Positions 24,527 through 34,302 of a stretch of 64,000 nucleotides of DNA are shown piece by piece. The stretch's first letter is position 1. Every line of letters begins with the position of its first letter. The DNA comes from Dyadobacter pollutisoli. GTDB taxonomy: Bacteria; Bacteroidota; Bacteroidia; Cytophagales; Spirosomataceae. Both the position numbers and the translations under genes were made by a program. A model generated the notes under the pieces. The model did not search any database, was not told where the DNA came from, and saw nothing but the letters and a program-made list of their open reading frames with translations. The stretch covers positions 6,918,501 through 6,982,500 of the forward strand of contig NZ_CP112998.1 of assembly GCF_026625565.1 (NCBI RefSeq), read 5' to 3'.

Positions 24527-25507
24527 TTATTTATCAAGTATTTCCATATCATTCAATTCCGGCCCTCCGCCACGATTCGCGGATCCTGCCGCAACATAGA
24601 TTTTTTTGTTAAGCGAAACAGCCTGTGTACCATGTCTTCCCTGGTGCATCGAAGGCAACTTTTCCCACTTCTGGGTTTGCGGGTTAAATGCCTCTACCTC
24701 GTTATGAGCCTCCACATGCGCATCACTTTCACCGCCAATGATCAGGATTTTGTTATTGAAAACAACCGCAGTATTGCCAGCCCGCAATGTGGGAAGGTTA
24801 TTGGAAGCATCCATTGTCGACCATTTGCCCGTTTTGAAGTCATAAACATCTACTTCCTTGATCACCGTATTCAGTACCTGGTTGATCCGGGCAGTGGAAA
24901 GACGGCCACCGGCAACATATAGTTTGTGGTCCAGAACAGCTACCTGTACATGATCTCTTGGACGGGGAGCATCGGTTAATGTGGCCCATTTGCCAGTTGC
25001 CGGGTCGAACTCGTCGAACCAGGTAACTTGTCCATCCCAATGTCCGTCCTGAATTCCGCAGACGAGGTAAATCTTGTCATTTAAAACAAAGGCTCCTGCT
25101 GCGCCACGACGGCGGTTTTCAGGGATCGAAGCCCCTTTTCTCCATTCGTTTTTAACAGGATTGAAAATGTAAATGTCAGGTATAGGTGTCTCATGCGGAT
25201 ATCCGCCGGTAAAAGCACCCAATACGTAGATCTCATTTTTATAAGTGACTGCCTGAAAGTGGCTCATTTCGAGGGGCGTCTTGGCAAGGCCAGTCCAGGA
25301 GTCTTTTTTGAAGTCATATTCATCCACAGGTTTGATCCCGCGGCCACCCAAAAGGTACAGTTTTCCATTAGCGGTCGCCATCGCATTTTCATGGCGTTTC
25401 TCCGGGAGGTTTTCCGGTTCTGATACGATCCATATCTGTGCTGAAAGCGTGAAAGCGGCCAGATTAAATATGATCAGCAATGCGCCGGTTTTGCAAAGTG
25501 AACTCAT
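24527..25507 (-). CDS. Exported Kelch-repeat beta-propeller protein
   Basis: 326 codons from ATG 25507, which gives a good signal peptide (MSSLCKTGALLIIFNLAAFT, cleavage after LSA). The longer frame to 25540 only adds a poor N-terminus. At least five Kelch units are visible, each with a G-G after a hydrophobic strand and a later W: NGKLYLLGGRG, KNEIYVLGAFTGG, NDKIYLVCGIQ, DHKLYVAGGRLS, NNKILIIGGES and NKKIYVAAGSAN. Kelch propellers bind ligands or, in some cases, act as sugar epimerases or lyases; no catalytic set is recognised. Probably co-transcribed with the M1 peptidase and separated from the GH144 genes by a terminator. Confidence 0.88.
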   Translation of the reverse strand: MSSLCKTGALLIIFNLAAFTLSAQIWIVSEPENLPEKRHENAMATANGKLYLLGGRGIKPVDEYDFKKDSWTGLAKTPLEMSHFQAVTYKNEIYVLGAFTGGYPHETPIPDIYIFNPVKNEWRKGASIPENRRRGAAGAFVLNDKIYLVCGIQDGHWDGQVTWFDEFDPATGKWATLTDAPRPRDHVQVAVLDHKLYVAGGRLSTARINQVLNTVIKEVDVYDFKTGKWSTMDASNNLPTLRAGNTAVVFNNKILIIGGESDAHVEAHNEVEAFNPQTQKWEKLPSMHQGRHGTQAVSLNKKIYVAAGSANRGGGPELNDMEILDK

Positions 25508-25597
25508 AATTGTTGCGTTTAGAATGGGTAGGGAAAGCATTTCAAAAATGCTTTTTTTTTCATAAAAACGACATTAAGGTACAATTATATTTCTTAA

Positions 25598-25632
25598 AAC
25601 CGAAAGACCAGCCCTGAGCTGGTCTTTCGGTT
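25598..25632. terminator. Terminator ending the GH144/Sus operon
   Basis: AACCGAAAGACCAGC (25598-25612) pairs over 15 bases with GCTGGTCTTTCGGTT (25618-25632) around a five-base loop. On the minus strand it lies 20 bases after the GH144 stop and is followed by a T-containing A/T-rich stretch. Confidence 0.85.
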
Positions 25633-25651
25633 AATTTTGGTCAATAAGTCA

Positions 25652-27028
25652 TTAATTTTTGCTGCTGATCTCAATCGCCGGACTTTCAAAACCCAGCTTT
25701 TTTAAGCCGTTCTGAACATCCGGGTCTTTCATGAACAGCTTCCACAAAAGCCCTGTGCGATAGTTCTCTATCATGACAATGATCGGCCCCTGATCAATGG
25801 CCAGATGCGACTTGGCGTACCAGTTTTGAGATTCATTAAATGCATCCGTAAACCCATATTCGCTCCAAATTTTATCACCCATATCGTCGTAAAAGTGCCG
25901 CAGCGCTTTCATAGATTGTTCCGGTGTGTAGGGAAATGAGGATAGTGCGGCAGTTGGAGTGATCGTACCGAAATCGTTGGTCGGAGAATGTGCATTGTAT
26001 CCATTATATGTATCGCTGGCTGTCAATCCCCAGCTGTTTTCGCCGTACCCTTTGAATTTTCCCGGATTGGCGACGCAATGCTTATAGTTGATGAGGGAAT
26101 GGTTGACATTTTGTTCCCAATAGTTAGCATACTGATCTTTCAAATTGCGGGGATCGAGGCCCACAAAGGAGTAATGTGTAAAAAATAGCGGGCCGCCGTA
26201 TTCAAAGCCCAGTGGGAGCTTTATTCCATAATACTCCTTTCCGTTTTTGAAATGGTCACTTTGCGCCCAGCATTTATTGTAGACCTGTGCTGTGATCGGA
26301 TACCTTGGCGAGGAGGCTGCCATAATGTAAGTAATGAGCGTCTCATTATAACCCCGCAACTCGAAATTCATAGCCCAGCCATTGTTTGGACTCCAATGCC
26401 AATAAAGCTGGTTCGGATTTCCCTGCGTGTACCAGTCCCATTCAGCCTCATTCCAAATCCATTGAATACGGTTGCGCAAATCCCTTTCTACGTCTGTATT
26501 CTGGTCAAAATATTGTCTGGCAGCTAAAAGACCTTGAAAAAGAAAAGAGGTTTCTACCAGATCACCACCATCATCCTTGCGACCGAACGGAATGATCTTG
26601 CCCGTAGCACCATTCAGCCAGTGTGGGAAAATACCGTGATAATGGTCTGCTTTGGACAAAAACTTGACCATTTTGAGCAAGCGTGCCGCTACTGAATCTC
26701 TTGGCTGCCATTTTCTTTCCGCAGCAACGATCATCGCCATTATTCCGAAACCGGTTCCGCCAGTGGTGACTACCTCGTCGCCATAGTCATAAGCTACATT
26801 GCTTCGTTCGCGCGACATTCCGCTTACGGGATGCCCGAATTCCCAGAAGTAACGGAAAGTTTGTTTTTGAACGAGTTCCAGTAAAGCCGTGTCGGACAAG
26901 TTTTTAGGTCTGTCGGCGGCATTAAAAGCAGCTGGCTTTGCAGCAACTGCTTTTTTCTTCTGCGCCTGGATATCTGCCTGTGTAGAAAGCAGAAAGAGGC
27001 CAAGCAGGTAATAGAAGGATATCTTCAT
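25652..27028 (-). CDS. GH144-type glucanase (Glycoamylase domain), exported
   Basis: 458 codons. After a signal peptide (MKISFYYLLGLFLLSTQADI, cleavage near QAQ) comes the (alpha/alpha)6 domain from about residue 45, with LVQKQTFRYFWEFGHPVSGM, GGTGFGIMAMIVAAERKW, GIFPHWLNGATGKI, DLVETSFLFQGLLAARQYF, LYWHWSPNNGWAMNFELRGY and YGGPLFFTHYSFVGLDPRN. This is the Pfam Glycoamylase domain, in which GH144 enzymes are endo-beta-1,2-glucanases making sophorose and longer sophoro-oligosaccharides. It is the last gene of the Sus operon and shares the same domain with the upstream gene but lacks its Ig-like domain and lipobox, so this copy is probably periplasmic. Specificity is inferred. Confidence 0.85.
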   Translation of the reverse strand: MKISFYYLLGLFLLSTQADIQAQKKKAVAAKPAAFNAADRPKNLSDTALLELVQKQTFRYFWEFGHPVSGMSRERSNVAYDYGDEVVTTGGTGFGIMAMIVAAERKWQPRDSVAARLLKMVKFLSKADHYHGIFPHWLNGATGKIIPFGRKDDGGDLVETSFLFQGLLAARQYFDQNTDVERDLRNRIQWIWNEAEWDWYTQGNPNQLYWHWSPNNGWAMNFELRGYNETLITYIMAASSPRYPITAQVYNKCWAQSDHFKNGKEYYGIKLPLGFEYGGPLFFTHYSFVGLDPRNLKDQYANYWEQNVNHSLINYKHCVANPGKFKGYGENSWGLTASDTYNGYNAHSPTNDFGTITPTAALSSFPYTPEQSMKALRHFYDDMGDKIWSEYGFTDAFNESQNWYAKSHLAIDQGPIIVMIENYRTGLLWKLFMKDPDVQNGLKKLGFESPAIEISSKN

Positions 27029-27059
27029 GATTTAGTCAATTAAAATGATCAGGATTGCA

Positions 27060-28733
27060 TTATTTCAAATCGGGGCTGGTGAACCCTAACTTTTTCAGCC
27101 CGGCTTTTACTTCCGGACTGCTCATAAATAAATTCCATGGTAAGCCGCTCCTATGATTCTCGATCATAATGATAACCGGTCCCTGGTCTATGGCGAGATA
27201 GGAGTCGGCAAACCATATTTTATCTAGTGAAAAGGCGTCGTGGAAGCCATAATTGCCCCACAATTTGTCCCCCAGCTTGTAGTAGAAGAACTTCAATGCT
27301 TTCATCGATTCTACCGGCGAGTAGGGAAAAGCCGACAACGCCGCTGTCGGGGAAATGACGCCCTTGTCATTTGTGGGCGAACTCGCATCGTAGCCGTCCG
27401 GAATGTCGCTGGCAGTTAATCCCCAGCATTGGTCACTGTAACCGTTGAAGGACTGAGGATTGGCTTTACAATAATTATAATTGATAAGGGTATGTGCTTT
27501 GTTTTGTGTAAAATAGTTGGTGTAAGAATCGCTCAGGCCCGTCGGATTAAGTCCTAAAAACGAATAGTGTGAGAAAAACAATGGCCCTCCGTAAGGCTCG
27601 CCGAGTGGTAGCTTGATGCCGTAATACTCCTTCCCATTCGCAAATCCTCCATTGCTGGCCCAGCCTGCATCGTACACTGCTTTTGGAATAGCATGCGTTG
27701 GCGAAGACGCAGCCAGCGCATAAGTGATCAGACACTCATTCCAGCCTTTGATCTGGTGGTTCATGTCCCAATTATATTCGGGACTCCAATGCCAGTACAG
27801 CACATTCTCATTGTTTTTCCGAAACCAATCCCATTCCACTGCTTCCCAGATCGCGTTAATGTCCTTCCTCAAAGCTGTTTCAGCCACTCCGGCATCATTG
27901 AAATACTGTCTTGCGGTCAGTAGTCCCTGGATCAAATATGAAGTTTCCACAAGGTCCGCACCATTGTCTTTGGTACTGAATGGCACTACTGCTCCTGTTG
28001 CTCCATTGAGCCAGTGTGGAAAAGCGCCGTGAAATTTCTGGGTTTTGCCTTTCAGGAAGCTGGTGATCTTTTGCATTCTTTCCAGTCCCTGGGCCCGGGT
28101 AATGAATTTCCTTTCGATAGCAATTGGAATGGTCATAATCCCGAAGCCACTTCCTCCTGAGGTTACCACGTCGCCGGAGGAGTTTCTTTCACGTGCCAGC
28201 CCGCTCACAGGGTGCCCAAAGTCCCAGAAATATTTAAATGTCTGCTTCTGAACCAGGGTTAGCAATGCGTCGTCAGTGATTACCGGAAATTTATCAGTAG
28301 AGTCAAGTCTAGTGGTCAAATTAACTTTGACTTCGCTCAATAATGTCCCATTGCTTTTGGATTTCAGAGCTTTGGTGGCGCCAACGGTGTAGGCTTTCAG
28401 ATAATCCAGATCGGCAGAAGGGATAACTACTACAGAGCTGTCGCCATTTTCCAAAGCACTTGAAAAAGCAATATTTTCTCCGCTGGCTGACCTGAACGTG
28501 ATCCCGCTGCCGACGGAATTGCCGTTCAGCGCGGTGGAAAATGTAAACCTGATCTTTGGTTTCAGGTCTACATTCACGTAGTCAAATCCGGTGTAAGCAT
28601 CATTTACTTTCAGACTGTTAAATCCGAAAGAGGAAGGGCCGGTCGGCGTTGATGGCCCGGGATCTTTTTCAGATTTACACGAAACCCCGAGCCACAACAG
28701 CAAACCAGCAAAAACAATATTTTTAAAAGGCAT
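27060..28733 (-). CDS. GH144-type glucanase lipoprotein with N-terminal Ig-like domain
   Basis: 557 codons. A lipoprotein signal peptide ends at C19 (LLWLGVSC), followed by K-S-E-K-D, consistent with surface lipoprotein export. About residues 35-145 form a Big_5-type Ig-like beta domain (LKPKIRFTFSTALNGNSV). The Glycoamylase/GH144 domain spans the rest, with the same block order as the downstream paralogue (FKYFWDFGHPVSGL, GAFPHWLNGATGAV, LYWHWSPEYNWDMNHQIKGW). The likely role is first attack on beta-1,2-glucan at the cell surface, the paralogue finishing in the periplasm. It begins inside the stop codon of the LamG gene (TAATG overlap), so translation is coupled. Confidence 0.86.
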   Translation of the reverse strand: MPFKNIVFAGLLLWLGVSCKSEKDPGPSTPTGPSSFGFNSLKVNDAYTGFDYVNVDLKPKIRFTFSTALNGNSVGSGITFRSASGENIAFSSALENGDSSVVVIPSADLDYLKAYTVGATKALKSKSNGTLLSEVKVNLTTRLDSTDKFPVITDDALLTLVQKQTFKYFWDFGHPVSGLARERNSSGDVVTSGGSGFGIMTIPIAIERKFITRAQGLERMQKITSFLKGKTQKFHGAFPHWLNGATGAVVPFSTKDNGADLVETSYLIQGLLTARQYFNDAGVAETALRKDINAIWEAVEWDWFRKNNENVLYWHWSPEYNWDMNHQIKGWNECLITYALAASSPTHAIPKAVYDAGWASNGGFANGKEYYGIKLPLGEPYGGPLFFSHYSFLGLNPTGLSDSYTNYFTQNKAHTLINYNYCKANPQSFNGYSDQCWGLTASDIPDGYDASSPTNDKGVISPTAALSAFPYSPVESMKALKFFYYKLGDKLWGNYGFHDAFSLDKIWFADSYLAIDQGPVIIMIENHRSGLPWNLFMSSPEVKAGLKKLGFTSPDLK

Positions 28734-29575
28734 TATTTTCCTCTTGATTCCAGTTTAACCAGGGCATCTACTTCGTTGTCTTTCAGGGCAATGTTGTAAA
28801 TCCGTACTTCATCCAGCAAACCGGTCAGATAGCTAGCCCAGGGTTCGCCTTTTGACTCTGTGGTCAGACTGGGTTTGGTTTGAAACTGGACTGTGCCAAA
28901 AACCATTTTCCCAGGGTTTTTCCATTTCAGGTTGCCAAATTTCGCCACAGTACTGGTTGCGGTTTTGGAACCATTGACATAAATAGAAAAAGTGGAAGCA
29001 GTAGCGTCGTAGGACAATGCAATGTGCGTCCAGGAATTGTACAGGTTTACAATTCCTTCTTTTGCTACCCAGGTATCGGTACTGTCATTTTGAATGTGAG
29101 CTTTGAAAATCCCATCGGTTTCCGTGCCGCCATTTTCAAAAAAGGTCTCGATATTTCCCCAAAAACCGTCTTTTTTCGAAAGCCCAACCAAACCGATAAT
29201 CCCACCGGCAGCCGTTGTCGACTGACTGTTCACCCAATAGGTCATGGTGAAACTTTTGAGGCCCAGGATAGCAGCGGTTGGATCAAATAATACATACCCG
29301 TCTTTTGCACCTTTCATGGCCTGGCCTTTCAAGCCATTGGCGAAGGTGGTACCTGTGTTAACACCAGCTGTTTTCGAAACTGCGTCCACATAGTCGCCGT
29401 CGAATGGAAAATGGGCGACCAGGTTGGCAGCAGCTATTTCATTGGAAGCTGTGAAACCGCCAATGGAAACGCTCGGCGCATAGCTTTCCGGATCGAATTT
29501 TTCGTAGCAAGCAGACAGACTGACGAGCATAAAGCCACTCACAACCCAGATTATTTTATTCTTAAAAGTTTTCAT
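28733..29575 (-). CDS. LamG/concanavalin A-like lipoprotein, probable surface glycan-binding protein
   Basis: 280 codons. The lipobox is VSLSAC with C23. A LamG-type jelly-roll domain covers about residues 50-275: LVAHFPFDGDYVDAVSKTAG, LKSFTMTYWVNSQST, SWTHIALSYDATASTFSIYV and the closing LLDEVRIYNIALKDNEVDAL, which is diagnostic. It sits between SusD and the GH144 genes, where loci of this kind place a surface glycan-binding protein (SusE/F position). It has no catalytic signature. Gap to the SusD stop is 19 bases. Binding partner is inferred to be the same beta-1,2-glucan. Confidence 0.87.
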   Translation of the reverse strand: MKTFKNKIIWVVSGFMLVSLSACYEKFDPESYAPSVSIGGFTASNEIAAANLVAHFPFDGDYVDAVSKTAGVNTGTTFANGLKGQAMKGAKDGYVLFDPTAAILGLKSFTMTYWVNSQSTTAAGGIIGLVGLSKKDGFWGNIETFFENGGTETDGIFKAHIQNDSTDTWVAKEGIVNLYNSWTHIALSYDATASTFSIYVNGSKTATSTVAKFGNLKWKNPGKMVFGTVQFQTKPSLTTESKGEPWASYLTGLLDEVRIYNIALKDNEVDALVKLESRGK

Positions 29576-29594
29576 CTATAGATCTTGGTTTACA

Positions 29595-31089
29595 TTAATA
29601 ACCTGGATTTTGAACCAATACACCTGCACTCAGGTCGATCTCATTCTGTGGAATGGGCCATACCTCGTTTTTGCCGGCTTTCCACCCTTTTGAACCAAAA
29701 ACAGCTTCACCTCTTCCCTGCCGGATGACATCGAAATAGCGGTCAAATTCCATGGCAAGTTCTACGTGGCGCTCGTTCCAGATCGCGGTCCGCAGCGCGG
29801 CTTTGTCAGTGGGTGTTACTTTTGGAAGAATAGTCTTGCTGGTACCTCTCGCTCTGGCTCTCACCAGTTCCAGCGAAATCAGCGCCTGTGCACTATTACC
29901 CAGTTCATTCGCAGCTTCTGCATTCATCAGCAGCACTTCGGCATAGCGGAGCACACGTACATTTTGCTGAGAACCTTCGTTAAACCCAGTGGTGTACAGT
30001 GCAAAAGGCACATAAGATTTCTGATTATACATCGGATTGTCACCCACCGCTGGTATAGCATCGCCTGACGGTGTAGTTTCCCCGCGGAAGATAATGGTCG
30101 CATCTCTTCTTGGATCGCCCGGCTTCATAAGCATTAGCCAAGGCAGTTGTAGGGGTATTAAAGCCCCATCCGCCGCCGGTTACGCCACGGACGCCCTGAA
30201 CCTGAGAATATTGAGAGTTGCTTACGTCCTTGTTATTAGGCAGCAACTCATTCTGGATCTCAAAAATAGATTCAGTGGAATTTTCGTTCGCTACACGGAA
30301 AAGGGCCTCGTAATTTGGAAATAAAGAATATTGGCCCGAACTGATCACTTGTGTGGTAAGGTCAAATACCTGCTGCCATTTCTGCTGATACATGGATACC
30401 TTAGCATGCAGGGACAATGCTGCTCCTTTGGTAGCGCGTCCGATATCGGATGAGCCGTAGCTTAATGGTAGAACAGCTGCTGCTTCCGTTAGATCTTTTT
30501 CAATCGCTGCATAGACTTCTGCCTTGGGAGTCCGTGGAATGTTGTATTCGGTAGCATCTTTCGGCAATTTCAAGCGGAGGGGAACATCACCAAATGCTCT
30601 TACCAACCGGAAATAGGAGTAGGCACGTATAAATTTTGCTTCGGCCAGGTACCTCGCTTTCAATGTCTCGTCCATGCTGATCGCCGGAATGTTGTCAAGC
30701 ACCTGATTGGCATAGTTGATATTCTGGTACTGTCCTGACCAGAACCCGCCGAGTTGTCCGTCACCAGAGCCTACCGAGAAGTTGTCATAGTCATTAAAGA
30801 AAGTCGCATCAGATGGTGTACTACCTTTTTCGGCATCGTCGGAACCTACACTTTCGAGCGCGATAGCAGCAAATGCAGTGTTGTTCCAGCCGCGAAGGTT
30901 GGCGTACATAGCGTTAACAGCCTTGGTGGCGTCGCCTTCATTTTGCCAAAAAACAGTACCAGCCTGCTTTCCCTGCGGATCAGTGTCCAGGAAGCTTTGG
31001 TCACATGAGGAAGGCACGATCAGGAGGGATAAGAGCCCCAGATACAGGCCAGCCTGCTTTACATTATTTTTAAAACCTATATTTTTCAT
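29595..31089 (-). pseudogene. susD: SusD/RagB-family nutrient-binding lipoprotein, broken by a one-base frameshift
   Basis: The protein starts at ATG 31089 with lipobox cysteine C29 (LLIVPSSC) and a normal SusD N-terminal domain (FWSGQYQNINYANQVLDNIP, AEAKFIRAYSYFRLVRAFGD). At codons reading N-A-Y-E-A-G the frame breaks: a C-C-C run at 30118-30120 (G-G-G on the coding strand) has one base too many. Removing one base gives a continuous G-D-P-R-R-D-A-T-I-I-F and joins the second frame, which carries the typical SusD end (VRVLRYAEVLLMNAEAANEL, WNERHVELAMEFDRYFDV, WPIPQNEIDL) and a normal total length near 495 residues. Either a recent mutation or a homopolymer sequencing error. It follows SusC by 13 bases. 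Confidence 0.88.
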
Positions 31090-31102
31090 ATTGCTTGTTG
31101 TC

Positions 31103-34100
31103 TTAGAAAGTGACATTGATACCGAAGTTGTAAGTAGCCGAAAGCGGGTATACATTAGCGTCGATACCTGCCTGCGTAGGCTTGTTCTCGTTCGCACGCA
31201 CCTCAGGAGAAAGTCCTTTGTATTTGAAGAAATTTAATGCGTTCTGCGCATTGGCATAAAGTCTTAGCTTTCTGATTTTCAGTTTTTCGTTGACCGCCTG
31301 TGGGAATGTGAAACCAATCTGAGCATTTCTCACACGGAAATAGCTGCCGCTTTGCACAAAGAATGTGTTAGGCAGATAGTTGGAGCCTCCGCCGATGTTG
31401 GCAGACGGATAGGTGTTGGAAGTGCCTTCACCGTGCCATCTGTTGTCATAGAAATCCTTCGTGAAGTTTTCATTTCCATATCTCCAGCCCAGGTTCGCAT
31501 TGTAAAGATCCACTTTGGCAACGCCCTGGAAATCCAGAGACAGGTCAATATGGCGGTAGTTCCAGGTAGTGTTGATACCGTATGTAAACTTGGGGTTCGG
31601 GTTACCGATCACTTGTCTGTCGAGGCCTGTAATGGCACCGTCCGGCGTTCCGTTCGTCCCGCTGATGTCACGGTATTTGAAATCACCTGGCTTTGCATTA
31701 GGTTGGGCAGACTTACTGATCTCGTCCAGGTTTTGGAAGATTCCGTCTACAACATAGCCGTAAAATGAACCGATAGGATCGCCTACTTTGGTGCGTGTCG
31801 CGAGTGCACCGCTGGTCAATCCCACGCCACCATCGTAAATAGGGTTGGCACCTGAAGAAACCGAAAGTACTGTGTTATTATTGATACCGCCATTGAAACC
31901 AATGCTGTACGAAAGATCTTTGCCGATATCGTCTCTCCAGTTCAATGCGAATTCAAACCCTTTGTTCTGGAAATTGGCCTGGTTACCTACGATACGACCC
32001 GATTCTGTACCAATGGAGCTAAGTACGGGAATATCGAAAATCGCTCTTTCCGTTTTCTTAATGTAATAATCCAGTTCAACAGTCAGTCTTGATTTCAGAA
32101 AAGATGCTTCAATACCTGCATCAGTACCAACGCCCCGTTCCCAGTAAGTAGTAGGAGGAATGATGGTGTTGATGCTAGCGCCGGTATTAACAGTTCCGCC
32201 AAAAATCGCCGCCAGGCCACCGCCTGTCGCGACAGTAAGCGTAGAAAGGTTTGAAGGAACCGACGCATTACCGATCTTGCCCCAGCTACCTCTTAGTTTC
32301 AGGTTGTCAAAAATGTTCTGGCCTTTCATGAATGATTCATTGCTGATCACCCAGCCTGCTCCTACCGAAGGAAAATAACCCCAGGCATTGCCACCCTGGA
32401 AGAATTTGGAAGAACCATCGGCGCGAAGAGAAGCATTTACAAGATACCGGTCGCCGAAGGAGTAATTTACCCTACCAAAATAAGAAGCATACGTTCCCAA
32501 ATCGCCTTCATCCTTCACATTACGTCCATCCGTATTTCCAAGGGTGAGGTACAAATCGCCTTCGCTGGAATACGGAACATTCAATGCGCTGGCGGTGAGT
32601 TTGTATGATTGGTCACGCTGTGCTGACTGTCCTGCAAGAACTGTGAAGCTGTGCTGGCCAAAGTCTTTGGTGTAGGTCAATGTGTTTTCAAAGATCCAGT
32701 ACCGGGCCTGAGGACGTGTAAATTCCAGTAAGCTGGTGGTGTTGCGCTGCTTGAAAGTGGCAACGTATTCCGGATTGTAGTAACGCGTTTCATCCTGTGA
32801 GTAGCGGCCGCCGAGGCTCGTTTTGAAGGTCAAGCCTTTCAAAATACTAAGCTCAGCGTAAGCATTACCGGTCAGAAGCGTCTTTTTGGTGTTTTGATTG
32901 TAATAATCGATCGTTACCTGCGGGTTGAAATTGTTACCGTCGCCGAGGTTATAATCGGTCGGGTCACCATAGGTTCCATCGGCATAATAAACGGGTACCA
33001 CCGGACCGGCAGCGTAGAGCTGTCTGAAAATCCCGCCTGCTTCATCTTTGGACTTGCTGAACGAACCGGTAGCAGTATAACCTATTTTGAGGCTTTTCAA
33101 TACCTGAAAATCGTTCTGTAACCTCGCTGTGTATCTTTTAAAATTATTTTTTTCAACAATACCATCCTGGTTGAGGTAACCCAATGAAAAGCTGTAAGTG
33201 GATTTTTCGCCACCACCGCTGATCGAAAGCTGATGATTTGTAACCATTGCATTTCGCAAAATCTGATGGTACCAGTCCGTTCCTTCACCATATTGTGTTG
33301 GGTCAAGAATGGCGGATTTCCCATTGATCGTGCTGAGTTCATTGACCATAGTAGCATATTCATTCGCATTGGCCATTTTGATCTGGTTGGTCACTTTTTG
33401 GTAACCTACAAAACCATTGTAATCAACCACAGCTTTACCGGATTTACCTTTCTTAGTAGTGATCAAAACCACACCATTAGCTGCTCTCACACCGTAAATA
33501 GACTGGCTGGAAGCATCTTTCAAGATGTTCATGCTTTCAATATCGCCGGAATTGAGGAATGATATATCATCAAACCAGACACCGTCAACTACATACAATG
33601 GGTTGGCGCTACCATAAGCAGTTCCCACGCCGCGAATGCGGATCTGCGGGGCTTCACCAGGCTTTCCTGAATTGTTGATCTGGACACCGGCAACCTTTCC
33701 CTGCAAACCGCTCACTGCGTTCATTGAAGGCTGTTTTGAAATATCTTCACCTTTTATCTGAACAACAGACCCGGTAACATCGAGTTTACGTTGGGTACCA
33801 TAACCCACCACCACAAACTCCTCCAATGACCGTGCATCTTCCTGCATTGCCACATTCAAAACGGTCTGGGTACCCACAACAACTTCCTGTGGGGTCATCC
33901 CGATCATTGAAAACACCAGGACAGATTGAGCAGACGGAACGCGGATCGCGAAATTTCCTTCGGCGTCGGTCGGGACACCCGTGGTGGTTCCCTTTATCAG
34001 TACGCTGGCTCCTGGAAGGGGAGAGTTGTCAGCGCTGGAAGTGACTTTTCCTGTAACATTTATTTCCTGTGCGAAGGAGACATTTCCAACGGACAGAAAA

Positions 34101-34135
34101 ATCAGCATGTACAGTAACCGTACAATAGTTTTCAT
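31103..34135 (-). CDS. susC: SusC/RagA-type TonB-linked outer-membrane transporter
   Basis: 1010 codons. Signal peptide (MKTIVRLLYMLIFLSVGNVS, cleavage after FAQ), then a carboxypeptidase-like regulatory domain (about 25-105), a TonB-box/plug region beginning EEFVVVGYGTQRKLDVTGSV, the SusC signature YGVRAANGVVLITTKKG, and a 22-strand barrel to the C-terminal NFGINVTF. It imports oligosaccharides handed over by SusD, powered by TonB. It is the first gene of the locus, driven by a well-formed promoter. Imported products would be sophoro-oligosaccharides from GH144 action. Confidence 0.95.
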   Translation of the reverse strand: MKTIVRLLYMLIFLSVGNVSFAQEINVTGKVTSSADNSPLPGASVLIKGTTTGVPTDAEGNFAIRVPSAQSVLVFSMIGMTPQEVVVGTQTVLNVAMQEDARSLEEFVVVGYGTQRKLDVTGSVVQIKGEDISKQPSMNAVSGLQGKVAGVQINNSGKPGEAPQIRIRGVGTAYGSANPLYVVDGVWFDDISFLNSGDIESMNILKDASSQSIYGVRAANGVVLITTKKGKSGKAVVDYNGFVGYQKVTNQIKMANANEYATMVNELSTINGKSAILDPTQYGEGTDWYHQILRNAMVTNHQLSISGGGEKSTYSFSLGYLNQDGIVEKNNFKRYTARLQNDFQVLKSLKIGYTATGSFSKSKDEAGGIFRQLYAAGPVVPVYYADGTYGDPTDYNLGDGNNFNPQVTIDYYNQNTKKTLLTGNAYAELSILKGLTFKTSLGGRYSQDETRYYNPEYVATFKQRNTTSLLEFTRPQARYWIFENTLTYTKDFGQHSFTVLAGQSAQRDQSYKLTASALNVPYSSEGDLYLTLGNTDGRNVKDEGDLGTYASYFGRVNYSFGDRYLVNASLRADGSSKFFQGGNAWGYFPSVGAGWVISNESFMKGQNIFDNLKLRGSWGKIGNASVPSNLSTLTVATGGGLAAIFGGTVNTGASINTIIPPTTYWERGVGTDAGIEASFLKSRLTVELDYYIKKTERAIFDIPVLSSIGTESGRIVGNQANFQNKGFEFALNWRDDIGKDLSYSIGFNGGINNNTVLSVSSGANPIYDGGVGLTSGALATRTKVGDPIGSFYGYVVDGIFQNLDEISKSAQPNAKPGDFKYRDISGTNGTPDGAITGLDRQVIGNPNPKFTYGINTTWNYRHIDLSLDFQGVAKVDLYNANLGWRYGNENFTKDFYDNRWHGEGTSNTYPSANIGGGSNYLPNTFFVQSGSYFRVRNAQIGFTFPQAVNEKLKIRKLRLYANAQNALNFFKYKGLSPEVRANENKPTQAGIDANVYPLSATYNFGINVTF

Positions 34136-34177
34136 CAGTTATAAATTAGTGATTGAATTATTATAAGAATTAATTGT

Positions 34178-34197
34178 CTTCAAATTTAAGTTTGAAG
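34178..34197. promoter_or_regulatory. Palindromic operator-like site over the susC -7 element
   Basis: CTTCAAA (34178-34184), six bases, then TTTGAAG (34191-34197) is a perfect 7-base inverted repeat whose middle includes the -7 element. A bound protein here would compete with or position RNA polymerase. It could also act as a small hairpin; no T-run follows. Confidence 0.5.
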
Positions 34198-34212
34198 AAT
34201 AGCGATATTCAA
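34181..34212 (-). promoter_or_regulatory. susC promoter (-33 TTG, -7 TAAATTTG)
   Basis: Minus strand: TTG at 34212-34210, 21-base gap, TAAATTTG at 34188-34181, an exact match to the Bacteroidota consensus. Predicted start near 34177, about 40 bases before the susC ATG. Confidence 0.7.
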
Positions 34213-34219
34213 AAAAAGC

Positions 34220-34239
34220 ACTACATCACCACTACATCA
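34220..34239 (-). promoter_or_regulatory. Direct repeat next to the susC -33 element, candidate activator site
   Basis: On the minus strand TGATGTAGT occurs twice, separated by GG (period 11 bases, one helical turn), ending seven bases upstream of the -33 TTG. The position fits an activator that contacts RNA polymerase; the adjacent SusR-like regulator is the obvious candidate. Confidence 0.55.
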
Positions 34240-34302
34240 ATGAGAATAATGCAAGGTTTGGTTGAATATTAAGCAGCTTTGTGAAGGATTAATGCAATGG
34301 CG

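Noticed and set aside
31090..31197. Longer SusD N-terminus overlapping susC
   Set aside because: The extra 36 residues lie in the susC coding region and precede a normal lipoprotein signal starting at 31089.
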